From: Bifidobacterium mizhiense
GTDB lineage: Bacteria > Actinomycetota > Actinomycetes > Actinomycetales > Bifidobacteriaceae
Direction of reading: 5' to 3'
Length of the DNA: 64,000 nt
NCBI RefSeq assembly: GCF_020884755.1
Contig: NZ_BPWE01000001.1
Span: forward strand, 798,714-862,713
Shown here one piece after another: positions 1-9,603 of the stretch. The notes below the pieces were generated by a model. The model was not told where the DNA came from. It ran no database searches and saw nothing but the letters and a program-made list of their open reading frames with translations. A program made the position numbers and the translations under genes. The first letter of the stretch is position 1. The number at the start of each line of letters is the position of its first letter.

Positions 1-553
1 CCAGATCGATCAGGCGCTGACGAAGACCACGACGCACTGCCGCGGGGTCCTTCTGCCCGGTAATTCGGGCATCGTCACGCAACTGCTTCACCAACTGTTC
101 GCTGGCCTCGGCGCCCACATCCGCCATGAGCAGGGTGTCTTCCACATCCTCCCAGTCGGACTCGCTCAGATGGTCCTTGGTCAGAATGGCAAAGAGGGCC
201 TTGCCGAAGGGGTTGGGGCTCTTGGCCAGCCTGGCCTTGAGCCTGGTCATACGAGATGCAGAGGCCTCCGGATGAGCCAGCTCCTCCTGCGCCGACGATA
301 CTGCCTGCCCGGCTGAGGACGACTGACTGGACTCCTTTGAATCGACTGAGCCGGAACCCGTAGAAGCGTCCGGATTAGGAGAAGCACTCGATGCATGCGA
401 ATCCGCTGGGGAGGCATCAGGCTCTTCCGCCCTGCCGGGGCGCGTGGAATCCCCCTGGGACCGGCGTTTACGGACCGCCACCAGAATGCCGACCACGGCC
501 AGCACCAGGACGATCAGCACCGCGATAAGAATAAGGAGTTGCTGTGTTGTCAT
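1..553 (-). CDS. ftsY: FtsY, SRP receptor GTPase (N-terminal part, cut by window edge)
   Basis: About 184 residues of the N-terminus are visible. FtsY is the membrane receptor for the signal recognition particle and delivers ribosome-nascent chains to the Sec translocon. The protein starts MTTQQLLILIAVLIVLVLAV, a single hydrophobic membrane anchor (about residues 5-27) followed by a basic VRKRR stop. A Ser/Asp/Pro-rich low-complexity linker (about 30-100) follows, as in actinobacterial FtsY. Then the helical N domain begins, with the stretches LKARLAKSPNPFG and LLMADVGAEASEQLV. The GTPase G domain lies beyond the left edge. The ATG at 553 is the only start placed before the anchor. The order anchor, linker, N domain makes the identification strong. 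Confidence 0.9.
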   Translation of the reverse strand, partial: MTTQQLLILIAVLIVLVLAVVGILVAVRKRRSQGDSTRPGRAEEPDASPADSHASSASPNPDASTGSGSVDSKESSQSSSAGQAVSSAQEELAHPEASASRMTRLKARLAKSPNPFGKALFAILTKDHLSESDWEDVEDTLLMADVGAEASEQLVKQLRDDARITGQKDPAAVRRGLRQRLIDL

Positions 554-602
554 AGGTACCAGCCTAAAGGCGAAAAGGGACACGGACGGTCACCACCAAC
601 GA

Positions 603-1175
603 TCACTTTCCGCTTGGATAGCTCGTTCCCGCCTGCGAACCGCTCTTGACTGCTGGCATGACGTCGGAGGTGGTGGACTGAGGCTCCCGTCGCTGCGAAC
701 GTGAAGGCTCAGGGCTGGGTGATCGCAGGGTGGAGTTCCTGGGAGCTGGAGGCCCAGAGGCCGTAGAAGCCAACTGCGCGGCATTCTTCTGTTGTCTAGG
801 GCTGACCGACGATGTGGAATCGCTGCTCGGTGGCGGGGGCAGATTTATTTCGCCCGTGGAATCGGAGGCCAGCATGCCTCGAACTTCCACCACGGAGGAG
901 GAATTGACATAGACCGGATAGGGATGTTCGGAATCTTCAGCGGTTGATGCATCCTCGCCCGATCCAGGGGCGAAAGACAGATGCCCCCCTGCTACACGTG
1001 GCAACTGATTCTCTCGCTCCTGCTGACGGCGGGCGGCCCTGTGCACGCGCTCATTCAGCGACTGGGAGAAGGCACGGTCCTGGGACTCGCCAAGCGCCAG
1101 ACGCATGACGAATACGATGAATGCCGCCACCACCAGCACCCATATCAGGACAATCAGCCAGACCATACACGCCAT
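603..1175 (-). CDS. Membrane-anchored hypothetical protein
   Basis: A 190-residue protein with one hydrophobic N-terminal segment (about residues 3-25, MVWLIVLIWVLVVAAFIVF). It continues with a basic/Gln-rich region (VHRAARRQQERENQ) and a long disordered tail rich in Ser, Pro and Thr. No enzymatic motif is visible. It ends 49 bp upstream of the ftsY start on the same strand, so the two may be co-transcribed. The topology suggests a bitopic protein with a soluble disordered tail. I do not recognise a family. The start at 1175 has only a weak GAGAG ribosome site. Confidence 0.6.
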   Translation of the reverse strand: MACMVWLIVLIWVLVVAAFIVFVMRLALGESQDRAFSQSLNERVHRAARRQQERENQLPRVAGGHLSFAPGSGEDASTAEDSEHPYPVYVNSSSVVEVRGMLASDSTGEINLPPPPSSDSTSSVSPRQQKNAAQLASTASGPPAPRNSTLRSPSPEPSRSQRREPQSTTSDVMPAVKSGSQAGTSYPSGK

Positions 1176-1391
1176 TCTCTCAGAAGAACGCCACAGACGC
1201 GCTAAGACACGAGGAATCTATCGGTCTCTTTCACACTGAAGGGTCAGCGTATGCTCAAGATCCTTCTTATATCCGAGGCGGCTGCAGGCAGCGAAGAAAG
1301 GTTCGCGCAGGAATTACCCTAAACCGAGTCCGCAACTACCATTCAAGAAACGAGAAGTCTTTTGGGATACGGTGCATAACCGCCAGCAGTA

Positions 1392-2123
1392 TTATTTCCA
1401 GCGAAAACCGTATATGGAAACAAGCCCTAAGGTCATGCAGCCCACGGCCAGGTATAGAATCCCGAGCCAGGCATGAGGCCAGGTGCCCGATCCAATCAGC
1501 ATCATCGACAAGGCCTCCCTCATGTGATATAGGGGCGTATACGGGGCGATGGTCTGCACCCAGGACGGCAGCATATTGAGCGGCATCATAGCTCCGCCGA
1601 TGAAGCCCAGGGGCAGAATAATGATGTTCGCAAGGATGGATACCCCTGCGATGGAGTAAATTATCATGGCGATAATGACACCCAGGAAGAAGAACAAAAG
1701 ATAGCCAAGGACCAGGGGAAGCAATCCCGACAAAAACGTCGGTTTCAGCCTCATTCCCATGACCATCCCCAAGACGACAAGCACTACAGCCTGCGCCAGA
1801 AGGACGACGATACCCACAACAGCCTGGGAGAGGATAATCACATTCCAGGATAGAGGAAAATTGCGAACCGTCTGAAGCATGCCATTCTCACGCCAGAGGG
1901 CAAGATGCGAAGCACCGGCAAAAATACCCACGTAGGCCGCACCAAACGCAATGACATTGGCGCTGATTTGACTGGCAATATCAACTCCAGGAACGTAGCT
2001 CTTAAAAGACAGGACCAGGACCAGCAACAAGGCTATAGGAAATAGAAAGGTGAAAACCAAAGTGGACCAGTCACGAATATCGTAGTGGAACATCAACTTG
2101 AATAGAGTTTTGAAGCTGTTCAT
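1392..2123 (-). CDS. ABC-2 type transporter permease
   Basis: A 243-residue integral membrane protein with about six hydrophobic segments, the first near residues 23-42 and the last near 220-238. The conserved ABC-2 pattern near the last third is present (LPLGFIGGAMMPLNMLPSWV, followed by PYTPLYHMREAL). This family pairs with DrrA-like ATPases to export lipids, drugs or polysaccharides. Its ATG overlaps the stop of the ATPase gene upstream by 4 nt (ATGA), so the two are translationally coupled and form one exporter. The substrate cannot be read from the sequence. Confidence 0.87.
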   Translation of the reverse strand: MNSFKTLFKLMFHYDIRDWSTLVFTFLFPIALLLVLVLSFKSYVPGVDIASQISANVIAFGAAYVGIFAGASHLALWRENGMLQTVRNFPLSWNVIILSQAVVGIVVLLAQAVVLVVLGMVMGMRLKPTFLSGLLPLVLGYLLFFFLGVIIAMIIYSIAGVSILANIIILPLGFIGGAMMPLNMLPSWVQTIAPYTPLYHMREALSMMLIGSGTWPHAWLGILYLAVGCMTLGLVSIYGFRWK

Positions 2124-3028
2124 TTGACGTTCTCCTTTTCGAGAAGGCGAAGGTAGACATCCTCCAGACGCCCATCCTTGACTTGCGCCTGGCTTGTATT
2201 GATCCCTGAATCAACCAATTTCGCGAAAGTAACTCCGGTATCCCTGGTGCGAACTGTTAGACCGTCGGGTGTGGCTTTTACATAGTCAGCTCCCACGAGA
2301 CGGGCTACATGATCGGCCTGATCCAAGGCATTCGGAAGAAGAATGGTCGATTCCATCTCTGCTTGCGCAATAAGCTTGCTAGGACTGGCCGTCACGAGAA
2401 TATGCTTATCCGCCAAGATCGAGACCACGTTGCACAACCGCTCCGCCTCGTCCAGATGGTGCGTTGTATAAAGAACCGTGGCGGCCAATTGCTGACTGGA
2501 TTTGAGCAGGCTCACAAGGTCATGGCGCGACTCAGGATCGAGGGCAGCAGTGGGTTCGTCCAAAAAGAGTAGCCGAGGATGGTGGACGACAGCCGTGGCG
2601 ATGGCCAGTCTCTGTTGTTCGCCGCCGGACAATGATTCAACCTTGTTGGATGCCACATGATCCAGTTTCAATGCATCAATAAGATCGTCCACACGCGACC
2701 GGGGCACCTGGTAGATATCGGCCACTGCAGTAAGGTGCTCAAGGAGCGTCGTTTTGGGGAAGAAGGACGACTTTTGAGGCTGGATGCCTATTTGGCGCAG
2801 CAGGGCCAAGTTGCGTGGATAGGGCGTCTTGCCCAGAACGGAGACCGTTCCCTCAACCGGTTTTTGCAGTCCTTCCAGGACGGTGAACAAGGTTGTCTTT
2901 CCAGCGCCATTTGGCCCGATGACCCCATGGAAAGACCCTTCTTCAACCTCCAATGAAAGATGAGAGAGAATCGTTTTGTTCTTTATTCGAACAGTAAGGT
3001 TCGATACGCTTACTTCGATATTGCCCAT
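2120..3028 (-). CDS. ABC transporter ATP-binding protein (DrrA-like)
   Basis: Cytoplasmic ATPase of the exporter formed with the overlapping permease. Walker A is GPNGAGKTTLF, the signature is LSGGEQQRLAIA, and Walker B is LLFLDEPTAALDPESRHDL with the H-loop histidine in TTHHLDEAERL. The extra C-terminal domain (about 80 residues after the nucleotide-binding domain) is typical of DrrA/NodI-type ATPases that serve ABC-2 permeases. I place the start at the ATG at 3028 (MGNIEVSV), preceded by GAAAGG at 7-9 nt, rather than the TTG seven codons upstream. Confidence 0.88.
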   Translation of the reverse strand: MGNIEVSVSNLTVRIKNKTILSHLSLEVEEGSFHGVIGPNGAGKTTLFTVLEGLQKPVEGTVSVLGKTPYPRNLALLRQIGIQPQKSSFFPKTTLLEHLTAVADIYQVPRSRVDDLIDALKLDHVASNKVESLSGGEQQRLAIATAVVHHPRLLFLDEPTAALDPESRHDLVSLLKSSQQLAATVLYTTHHLDEAERLCNVVSILADKHILVTASPSKLIAQAEMESTILLPNALDQADHVARLVGADYVKATPDGLTVRTRDTGVTFAKLVDSGINTSQAQVKDGRLEDVYLRLLEKENVK

Positions 3029-3669
3029 TCCAGAGCCTTTCAGCGTCAATACTGATGTGGTAAAGCGCGGGTTGTGTCGTCTATTGTTGCTTGCCTATTC
3101 ATGACTATTTCAATTTGCTGAGTCTGGGCAGGCAGAGGAAAAAAATCAGTTCAAATTCCGGCCCAGCATATTCTGGTGATTTTTGGCTCCGATGGTCTTT
3201 GCCATGAGACCATCTGCTTCAACTACGATAGTTTATTAATCCATATTCTTTCCTCACCCATGAGCCCAGAATTTCAGGCATTTTCTAATAAAATACAAGC
3301 TGGATCAGACATAAAACCGCCACCGTCCCACAAATTATGGCGTCCAAGAGCACGTACTGACAAACGCCGATTCCACTACTGGTTTACCTGCAGCTGGAAC
3401 AGCATATTCCCATTTATCAAGCGAGCCGCCAAGGGGCGGCCGGGTACATCTACTTTGTTCCAATCGGCACTTTGGTAAGAGAAGTCATACCAGTATCAGC
3501 AAAAGCGGATATTGAGAAAAGTGCGATGCTTGTTCCCCAGGCTCATGCTCACCAGTGGGGAGGTTGACCGCCGACAACAGTAGACCGCGCGAACGAACAG
3601 CGACGGCGATGATGCGAAACTCTGCAAGTTATCGACGGAACCCACTATTTCGCCCTTTTCGTGTATTGG
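3029..3669. other. Intergenic stretch without a supported gene
   Basis: About 640 bases of lower-GC sequence. Open frames here are short, lack ribosome sites and show no recognisable motif. The ABC exporter operon starting at 3028 reads leftward out of it, so its promoter is probably here. I could not pick a convincing -35/-10 pair. Confidence 0.4.
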
Positions 3670-3891
3670 CTATCTCGAATGATGCTGGCCTTCACTGTTT
3701 CGCCGCCAGTGTCTTACCATCATGAAGACAATCATCATTAGCCAAGCTGCTGGGTACGTGCATGAACCCCAGAACCGTGAACCGGTGACAAACGATGTAA
3801 CATGAGCGAGAATGAATGCCAGGGCAAAAAAGCTGACAGCAATGACTTGCGGCTTATCGGATGGTTTCTGTGTCGAAGCTGTTTGTCCCAT
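3670..3891 (-). CDS. Small two-helix membrane protein
   Basis: About 73 residues starting MGQTASTQKPSDKPQV. Two hydrophobic segments (about residues 16-38 and 46-62) are separated by a short loop and followed by a basic, His-rich tail (RHWRRNSEGQHHSR). This start has AAAGGA 6-7 nt upstream. A longer frame beginning at 3960 has no comparable site, so I prefer the short form. No family is recognised. It is isolated from its neighbours, with about 200 bp to the next gene on the left side of the acetyltransferase. Function unknown. Confidence 0.5.
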   Translation of the reverse strand: MGQTASTQKPSDKPQVIAVSFFALAFILAHVTSFVTGSRFWGSCTYPAAWLMMIVFMMVRHWRRNSEGQHHSR

Positions 3892-4090
3892 GGCGGTTCC
3901 TTTGCCGTCGTACATAATGCACGGAATGTGCATAAAAACAAAATATACACTAACCGGCATTCGCTCAAAATAAGCTTAAAATAAGTTCGCGTTCTGGATG
4001 CGCATATACGTCATAGCCGGAGAAAATCATTGCAGAGACCCTAGCCAGGAAGCAATTACATGAAAGCTGCTTTTGCATCCAAGATTGCGT

Positions 4091-4654
4091 TTACCGATCT
4101 GTTCGTTTCGTAGACAAATCAATCCAATACCGTTCTACTGACTGACCAGATCTGCTGGGGAGCACATTCTCCAGTCGCCCGCCACGCGAGAGGATGGTCC
4201 GGCGACTGGCCAGATTCGATGGGGAACAGGTAATCAGGACCCTGCTCATGCCCAGAGCAGCCGCCCGCCGAAGACATTCATCCAGCATCAGCCCGGCATA
4301 GCCCCGCCGGCGACAATCCGGACGAACTGAATAGCCGATGTTGCCGCCCATGCGCAAAAGCGCCTGCGTAAGCTGCAACCTCAGCTGAATCATCCCCACC
4401 AGTTTGCCGCTGGGCACAAGGGCGGCGAACTGCAGGGCGGGCACAAATCCCGGCGGCAGATCATCGCCACGCGCCTGACGAGCCACCTCGGGCAGACCCG
4501 ACCGACGAACCTCATCCAGGCTGTGGCAGTCCTCCAGGGGGCCGAGACCAGCCGCTTCATCCTGAAGCTGAGAACGGCAGGCCTGCAGATATTCCCAGAT
4601 CATTTCGGCATCCACCGCCCCCGGCCGGTCCAACCTCACCAGACGGATTCCCAT
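4091..4654 (-). CDS. GNAT-family N-acetyltransferase
   Basis: A 187-residue protein with the GNAT acetyl-CoA binding core: GYSVRPDCRRRGYAGLML (motif A, RRRGYAG as the pyrophosphate-binding Q/RxxGxG/A loop) near residues 108-125. A strand-helix pattern then leads to SPSNLASRRTILSRGG, the usual motif B area. The start at 4654 is preceded by GAGGAGG at a good distance. The likely reaction is transfer of an acetyl group from acetyl-CoA to an amine. The acceptor is unknown. It is a single gene, oriented like its neighbours. Confidence 0.82.
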   Translation of the reverse strand: MGIRLVRLDRPGAVDAEMIWEYLQACRSQLQDEAAGLGPLEDCHSLDEVRRSGLPEVARQARGDDLPPGFVPALQFAALVPSGKLVGMIQLRLQLTQALLRMGGNIGYSVRPDCRRRGYAGLMLDECLRRAAALGMSRVLITCSPSNLASRRTILSRGGRLENVLPSRSGQSVERYWIDLSTKRTDR

Positions 4655-4975
4655 GGTCCACCTCCTCTGTCGAGTGTTTGGCCACCACTTTGTGTTTCAG
4701 CTTACCTGAGCAGCATTCAACGGAACTGGCTTTCCAAAGCGAACAATCGCCGTTGGCACATCGTGCCCATAACCGAATAGCTGGAACTCAATACAGCAAG
4801 AATCACAATGTGTAATGATTGTTCGACAAAGGTTCAATAAAAGTTCGTCCAAACTGGAATTCTGGGCTTTAGTCCTTAGCTTCAGCTTTATTAGATCAAC
4901 GAAAACGTCACTTTGGAATCTTTTGTTCTTTCTGCTTTTCTCCTCGCGATGCCCGGAACAACTGGTCATGGAACG
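4655..4975. other. Intergenic, nothing recognised
   Basis: About 320 bp between the acetyltransferase and the response regulator. It is lower in GC than the genes on either side. No supported coding frame, no obvious hairpin with a T-run, and no repeat was seen. Confidence 0.35.
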
Positions 4976-5656
4976 TCAGTCAGACATTCCGGCCTGAAAC
5001 CATGTGATGACAATTTGCGTACGATCTCGCAGACCGGTCTTGTCGAGTATGCGACTTACGTAACGCCGGACGGAGGTAATTTCGAGAGTGAGGCGCTGGC
5101 CTATTTCCCGGTTGGAGAGCCCTTGAGCGATGAGCCCGGCTATCTCGTACTCCCTGGGGGTCAACTTATCCAGCTGCTGCCTGGCCTGCGGATCACTGAC
5201 CTCATGCCGGGCATAGGCTCTGTCGCGGTTGATGAGCTCTGCTGTAATACGGGGGGTGAGCACTGCGTCTCCATCGGCCACCGCGTGAATGGCTCGGTGC
5301 AGGTCTCTGGTAGACACATCCTTGAGCAGAAAGCCGTAGGCGCCTGCGTGCAGACCGGTGAAGGCGTAATCATCTTCATCATAGGTGGTCAGGATCAACG
5401 TGCGAATGTCGGGAAACTCCTTGGAAATGACCGCAGTGGCACTGATGCCGTCCATCACCGGCATGCGAACGTCCATCAGGATCACCCGAGGCAGCGGCTG
5501 TGTGGCTGCTTTCAACTCTTGCAGCATGGTCACAGCCTCCTGACCGTTGGAGGCTTGTCTGACAACCTGGAGATCATGGTCAGCCTCGATCATGCGGACC
5601 AGCCCCTTGCGGAGGAGCGGAAGGTCGTCGACCAGCATCAGGTCAATCATGGGCAT
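4976..5656 (-). CDS. NarL/LuxR-family response regulator
   Basis: A 226-residue two-domain regulator. The receiver domain starts MPMIDLMLVDDLPLLRKG, with the acidic pair DD and the phosphorylated Asp in VILMDVRMPVMDG (about residue 60). The C-terminal LuxR helix-turn-helix reads LTPREYEIAGLIAQGLSNREIG followed by SVRRYVSRILDKTGL. Its start overlaps the 3' end of the sensor kinase gene by 14 nt, so the two proteins are a cognate pair. The operon order (ATPase, permease, kinase, regulator) suggests it controls the ABC transporter upstream, probably in response to an envelope-active compound. That last point is inference. Confidence 0.9.
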   Translation of the reverse strand: MPMIDLMLVDDLPLLRKGLVRMIEADHDLQVVRQASNGQEAVTMLQELKAATQPLPRVILMDVRMPVMDGISATAVISKEFPDIRTLILTTYDEDDYAFTGLHAGAYGFLLKDVSTRDLHRAIHAVADGDAVLTPRITAELINRDRAYARHEVSDPQARQQLDKLTPREYEIAGLIAQGLSNREIGQRLTLEITSVRRYVSRILDKTGLRDRTQIVITWFQAGMSD

Positions 5657-6908
5657 TGCCCTCTTTCTCGCCGGCGCCAGGCAGGATAGCTTCTACAGTC
5701 CATCCCCCGTTCTTGCCTGGTCCGCAACTCAGACTTCCTCCCATCAGTCGGCATTGCTCGCCAATCTGCTTGAGACCCACTCCTTGGTGGTCGTGAATGG
5801 CCGGTTCCCGATCGCCCAAGGTTCGCCCATGCTCATCCCCATGCCCATCGTCATGGATGCTGATGCGGAGGGTGCCGTCCTGCTCATAGTCGCGGGAGAT
5901 GACGATGGCGCTCGGATCTGAGGCGTGCCGGAGCGTGTTGGTGATGGCCTCTCTGCTGATGATGAAGCAGAGGTTGTCCTGTCTGGGATCGTGCCGCTGA
6001 CGCCCTGTTTCGGTAGATACGACAGCCAGACCAGCCACGCGGGCATGGGCGATTACAGTGTCGAGCTCGTCGAGCGTGTGCAGCCTGGAACCGAACCTGC
6101 GCCCATCATCATCGGACTCTTCAGGTAGCGCCTCATGCTCTTGGACAAGGGTACGGACGGCTTGTCGGGTGTCGGCCAATCCATCCCTGGACACCTGATT
6201 GATCTCCTTAAGCACTTCTTGCAGCTCTTCGACCTCAACCGAATCAGCAAATCCCTGGGACAGGGCAATGATCGTGGTGAGGTCGTGGCCCACGCTGTCG
6301 TGCAACTCCCCCGCTACTTGGGCGCGCGATATAGCCTGATCCCTTTGCCTGGCAAGCATCTCAGAGCGGATGCGCTCCTGCTCTTCACGCTGCTGCGTCT
6401 CACGTCGAATCCGGTAGGACCTGACAGCTACGGCAATGGCCGCGACCGCCATGACGACAGCCATCCTGGCCGACCATTCCAGAAAGAGCATGTGCCCAGC
6501 ATGCATGCTGACGGTGACCAGACTGACGGCCGCGACTACCTCACACACGCCTGCCGCAATCCTGGGTGCTGACGATAAACAGATGCAGAAATAGAGAGCC
6601 CCTACAAGTGGTATCAGGAAGCTATCGTCCGAGGTGGCAAATGACAGGCCAACGTATACCAGGGTCTCCATGGTCGTGATGAGCAGGGGAAATTGTCTGC
6701 TCCAGTACAGCAGGCAGGAGCACAGGAGTCCGATCAGGCCAATGACCGTCTTCCAAACGGGCAAAGGAATGTTCCCGGCCCAGACTGGAGGAAACGTGGG
6801 GGCGCTGACATAGAGAAGCGTGTAAACCAGGCTCAGCAGAGGCATGACGAACCTGGTCAAGCGTTGATTGCTCAATAGCTCGAATAGGTTGGTTGCCATA
6901 CCCTTCAT
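5643..6908 (-). CDS. Sensor histidine kinase (HisKA_3 / NarL-partner type)
   Basis: A 421-residue membrane kinase. About five to six hydrophobic segments occupy residues 15-165 with little extracellular sequence, so this is an intramembrane-sensing layout. A coiled basic linker (RRETQQREEQERIR) leads to the dimerisation/phosphoacceptor motif AGELHDSVGHDLTTIIAL, with the His in ELHDSVGH. The ATPase domain shows the N-box EAITNTLRHA, the D-box HDDGHGD and the G-box QGVGLKQIGEQ. The ATG at 6908 has AGGGGG four bases upstream. It lies 38 bp after the permease gene, in the same operon. Confidence 0.9.
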   Translation of the reverse strand: MKGMATNLFELLSNQRLTRFVMPLLSLVYTLLYVSAPTFPPVWAGNIPLPVWKTVIGLIGLLCSCLLYWSRQFPLLITTMETLVYVGLSFATSDDSFLIPLVGALYFCICLSSAPRIAAGVCEVVAAVSLVTVSMHAGHMLFLEWSARMAVVMAVAAIAVAVRSYRIRRETQQREEQERIRSEMLARQRDQAISRAQVAGELHDSVGHDLTTIIALSQGFADSVEVEELQEVLKEINQVSRDGLADTRQAVRTLVQEHEALPEESDDDGRRFGSRLHTLDELDTVIAHARVAGLAVVSTETGRQRHDPRQDNLCFIISREAITNTLRHASDPSAIVISRDYEQDGTLRISIHDDGHGDEHGRTLGDREPAIHDHQGVGLKQIGEQCRLMGGSLSCGPGKNGGWTVEAILPGAGEKEGNAHD

Positions 6909-6946
6909 CGCGCCCCCTCACGCTGTCATGCTGAGGATCCCCGGGT

Positions 6947-8368
6947 TCATTCGCCAGTGTACTGTGCTATCACACCGGCAGGGGAACGACCTGCTGATTT
7001 GCGCACCGTGACCCAGGAAGCCAGTGATGCCGCCGAAGTCAGAAGCAGGTAGACCAGCGCCCAGTGAGCCCAAGGTATGCCGATGCTGGCTGCGCCAAAG
7101 ACCTTGCGGAATCCGACAGCATAAGCCATGACCGAGAGGATGCTAGAGGTAAAGGATATGAGTACGGCGGTAGTTGCCATGATGAACCCTTCCAAAGCGG
7201 ACATGATTTCAAGTTGGTTCGGGTCCGCGCCAGCAATCGAGATGAGGGACAGATCCAGGCTTCGACCGTGGGCTGAAATCAGGTATCCGGCGCACACTCC
7301 AGCCAACGTGACGACCAACGCGGGGCCCAGGAGCGTAATGAGCATGGAGAAATCAGAGCTGCTGACATCCAGGTTGGGAGGCAGCAGGCGACTGGAATCG
7401 GCGCTGGTCTGGTAGAAGGAATCAGTCATCATCAGCAATGAAATCCCCACAATCAGAGGTATGACTGTGGAGCTGAGGCTGCGCATGCGGGCGCTGGCTT
7501 GCCGGCAAGCGACCAGCCATGAGGGCTGGCGAAGAGCGACGAACCTGGTCCAACAGCTGGTGACCGTGCCCAGCAGGGAGGGACCCGCCGAGCAGATTGC
7601 GGCCAGCAGGAGCATGAAGCCGAAAGTGCTGCCCATGGCGATAAGCAGGATGGGTGCCGCGGTGCGCAAACGGACCAGTTGCTCACCAGGAATGGTCCGC
7701 GCTTGCATAATCGGCATCAGCATGATTGCCAAGGCTGCCAGCAAACACAAGGCAGCGGCGATACGACGAGCTAAACCTGCTGTTTTTGGAGGGATGATTG
7801 CCGCACGCAGAGATTCCACGGGACTGATCCTGCTGATGGTCCGGATGGTCAGCAGCGTGCCGATCAAGGCCATCAATACTCCGCATGAGGTTCCTGCTAC
7901 CCAAGAAGCCAGCTGGTGGCTGGCGATAAAAGGCTGCCTGCCGATCAAAAACTGTGAGGTCTCCCAAGCATAGAGGGGATGGGCCAGCAGAAAAGAGGCC
8001 GCCAGCGAGACCACACTGGCCGCGAGCGCCAAAATGAATACGCGCATACAAGTCAGCGAGGTCAGCTGCCAGGGCGTGGCACCTTGCATGGCCAGGAGGG
8101 CGAGGTTGCGTCTGCGCTGGTTGATCACCGACGAAACGACTTGCACAACGATCAACACCGCAGCAACGAGAAGAGCCACGAAGGGGATCATCAAATTTTG
8201 GTAGGTAGTGCGGCCGTGCTCGGCCAGGCCAGGCAGATCGCCCAGGGCCTTGGCCGAAGAGAGCATCATGGCGAGCAGGCCGACCATGGTTTGCGAGGCG
8301 ATCAACACGAGGATGACGCCAGACCAAGCCAAGGGGGCATCCTTGAAATCTCGCAGAAGAAGTCGCAT
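6947..8368 (-). CDS. FtsX-like ABC transporter permease
   Basis: A 473-residue permease. TM1 lies near residues 16-38, a cluster of three helices follows (about 58-195), and three more are near the C-terminus (about 335-460). Two FtsX-type domains are visible (IVVQVVSSVINQRRRNLALLAMQGATPWQL and the C-terminal VVTLAGVCAGYLISAHGRSLDLSL), each with the characteristic coupling-helix wording. Permeases of this MacB/BceB-related group remove antimicrobial peptides from the membrane or sense them. The ATG shares one base with the ATPase stop codon (TGATG). It is clearly paralogous to the permease at 21481: both begin with MR-LL/ALxD-KxAP followed by a SQT helix. Confidence 0.85.
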   Translation of the reverse strand: MRLLLRDFKDAPLAWSGVILVLIASQTMVGLLAMMLSSAKALGDLPGLAEHGRTTYQNLMIPFVALLVAAVLIVVQVVSSVINQRRRNLALLAMQGATPWQLTSLTCMRVFILALAASVVSLAASFLLAHPLYAWETSQFLIGRQPFIASHQLASWVAGTSCGVLMALIGTLLTIRTISRISPVESLRAAIIPPKTAGLARRIAAALCLLAALAIMLMPIMQARTIPGEQLVRLRTAAPILLIAMGSTFGFMLLLAAICSAGPSLLGTVTSCWTRFVALRQPSWLVACRQASARMRSLSSTVIPLIVGISLLMMTDSFYQTSADSSRLLPPNLDVSSSDFSMLITLLGPALVVTLAGVCAGYLISAHGRSLDLSLISIAGADPNQLEIMSALEGFIMATTAVLISFTSSILSVMAYAVGFRKVFGAASIGIPWAHWALVYLLLTSAASLASWVTVRKSAGRSPAGVIAQYTGE

Positions 8369-9105
8369 CAGACGCCCGCTTTCGGCATGGGAACCTTATC
8401 GGCTGTGGCTATGCGACCGTCGCACAGATGCACCAGAGTATTGCAACGGGAGGCAACTTCCGGACTGTGGGTGACCATGATCACTGCGTGGCCCGGCCGA
8501 TTAGCGAAGGCGGCAAGCTCATTGACGACCGCATTGCCGGTCTCCTGGTCAAGGGCGCCAGTAGGCTCATCGGCGAAGATGATATCGGGATCCGAAATCA
8601 ACGCGCGAGCCAGAGCCACACGCTGCTGCTCGCCCCCTGACAGGAGGGTCACATTGGCCTCGAGCAGTCCCCTGATGCCCAATCTGTCCAGCAGCTTGGC
8701 CGCCTGATCCTCCGGCCAGCGGGTCTTGCGCAGAATAAAAGGCAGCTTGAGGTTGTCCTCTACACTCATCGAAGGCACCAAATTATAGGACTGGAAAACG
8801 AAGCCCAGGTGCGCACGGCGGAACCGTGCCGATGCCGCAAGCCCCATGGCAGAGATGCGCCGACCCAGAACTTCCACCTGGCCCGAGCTGACGGGTTCGA
8901 GACCAGCCAGGCAGTAGAGCAGGGTTGATTTGCCGCTACCCGATGGCCCTACAATCCCGGTCATTGCTCTCCAGGAGGCGGTGAACTCCACATTGTCCAG
9001 GAGAGTGATGGTCTCCCCCTTCCTGGGCGAAACCTGCTTGCATAGACCAGATGCATGGATGGCGAAGGGCTCGCCCTGGCCAGAAGGATTGACAGTATGT
9101 TTCAT
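8368..9105 (-). CDS. ABC transporter ATP-binding protein (MacB/LolD-like)
   Basis: ATPase partner of the permease that follows. Walker A is GPSGSGKSTLLYCLAGL, the Q-loop is FVFQSYNLVPSMSVEDNL, the signature is LSGGEQQRVALARALI, and Walker B is DIIFADEPTGALDQETG, followed by MVTHSPEVASR. The FADEPTGALD wording is the hallmark of the lipoprotein/antimicrobial-peptide transport ATPases. The ATG at 9105 (MKHTVNPSG) is preceded by GGA at a usable distance, and I prefer it to the TTG seven codons upstream. This is the first gene of the four-gene operon that ends with the two-component system. Confidence 0.88.
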   Translation of the reverse strand: MKHTVNPSGQGEPFAIHASGLCKQVSPRKGETITLLDNVEFTASWRAMTGIVGPSGSGKSTLLYCLAGLEPVSSGQVEVLGRRISAMGLAASARFRRAHLGFVFQSYNLVPSMSVEDNLKLPFILRKTRWPEDQAAKLLDRLGIRGLLEANVTLLSGGEQQRVALARALISDPDIIFADEPTGALDQETGNAVVNELAAFANRPGHAVIMVTHSPEVASRCNTLVHLCDGRIATADKVPMPKAGV

Positions 9106-9603
9106 GGCAGTATCCAGTGCCTGCAAACGGGTGAACGCCAGTATGAGTCTGTAATGCTCTGTACGTGCGGCAATGCATATTGAGCCGGATGTTTCATCGG
9201 AGCTCCCTCCCTCAGCGCACTTGCGAGGACAAGAGGTCGCCTCGCAGAGATGATTCTTTCAATCCGAGTACGGGGAATCAACGTCGGCCGCCACTTCGCC
9301 ATCTGCAGATGGCAAAACATGGTCCGACTCACTGCGCAACAGGTAGGAAGCCACTCTACGCTTTGGCAGAAGCTTTTGGCAGACAGGTTGGTTTACTGCC
9401 CGGCACGGCTCCCATCGGCAGGTTCAGAGTTTGCCCCCACCCCTCCCCCACGCATCCCAACAACCTTCTTAAGTGGGCGGAAAGGTAGCGTTTCAAGTCG
9501 ATATTCTTCGTTGATCTGTACGGGTTCTCGGTCTTGCTTCGCCCGAGAACCGGCTTGCCGCGAACTGGAAAAATCGAGAACAAACATGTAGTGTTGAGCT
9601 GTT
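9106..9603. other. Intergenic upstream of tRNA-Lys
   Basis: About 500 bp that must carry the promoter of the leftward ABC/two-component operon and that of the rightward tRNA. No reliable coding frame was seen. A C-rich stretch sits near 9430-9455. I found no strong hairpin or repeat. Confidence 0.35.

Noticed and set aside
1121..1579. Plus-strand open frame across the start of the membrane-anchored hypothetical gene
   Set aside because: It overlaps the opposite-strand gene and the ABC-2 permease, has no ribosome site and no protein-like composition.
3176..3478. 100-codon plus-strand frame in the intergenic stretch
   Set aside because: No ribosome site, unusual residue composition and no recognisable motif.
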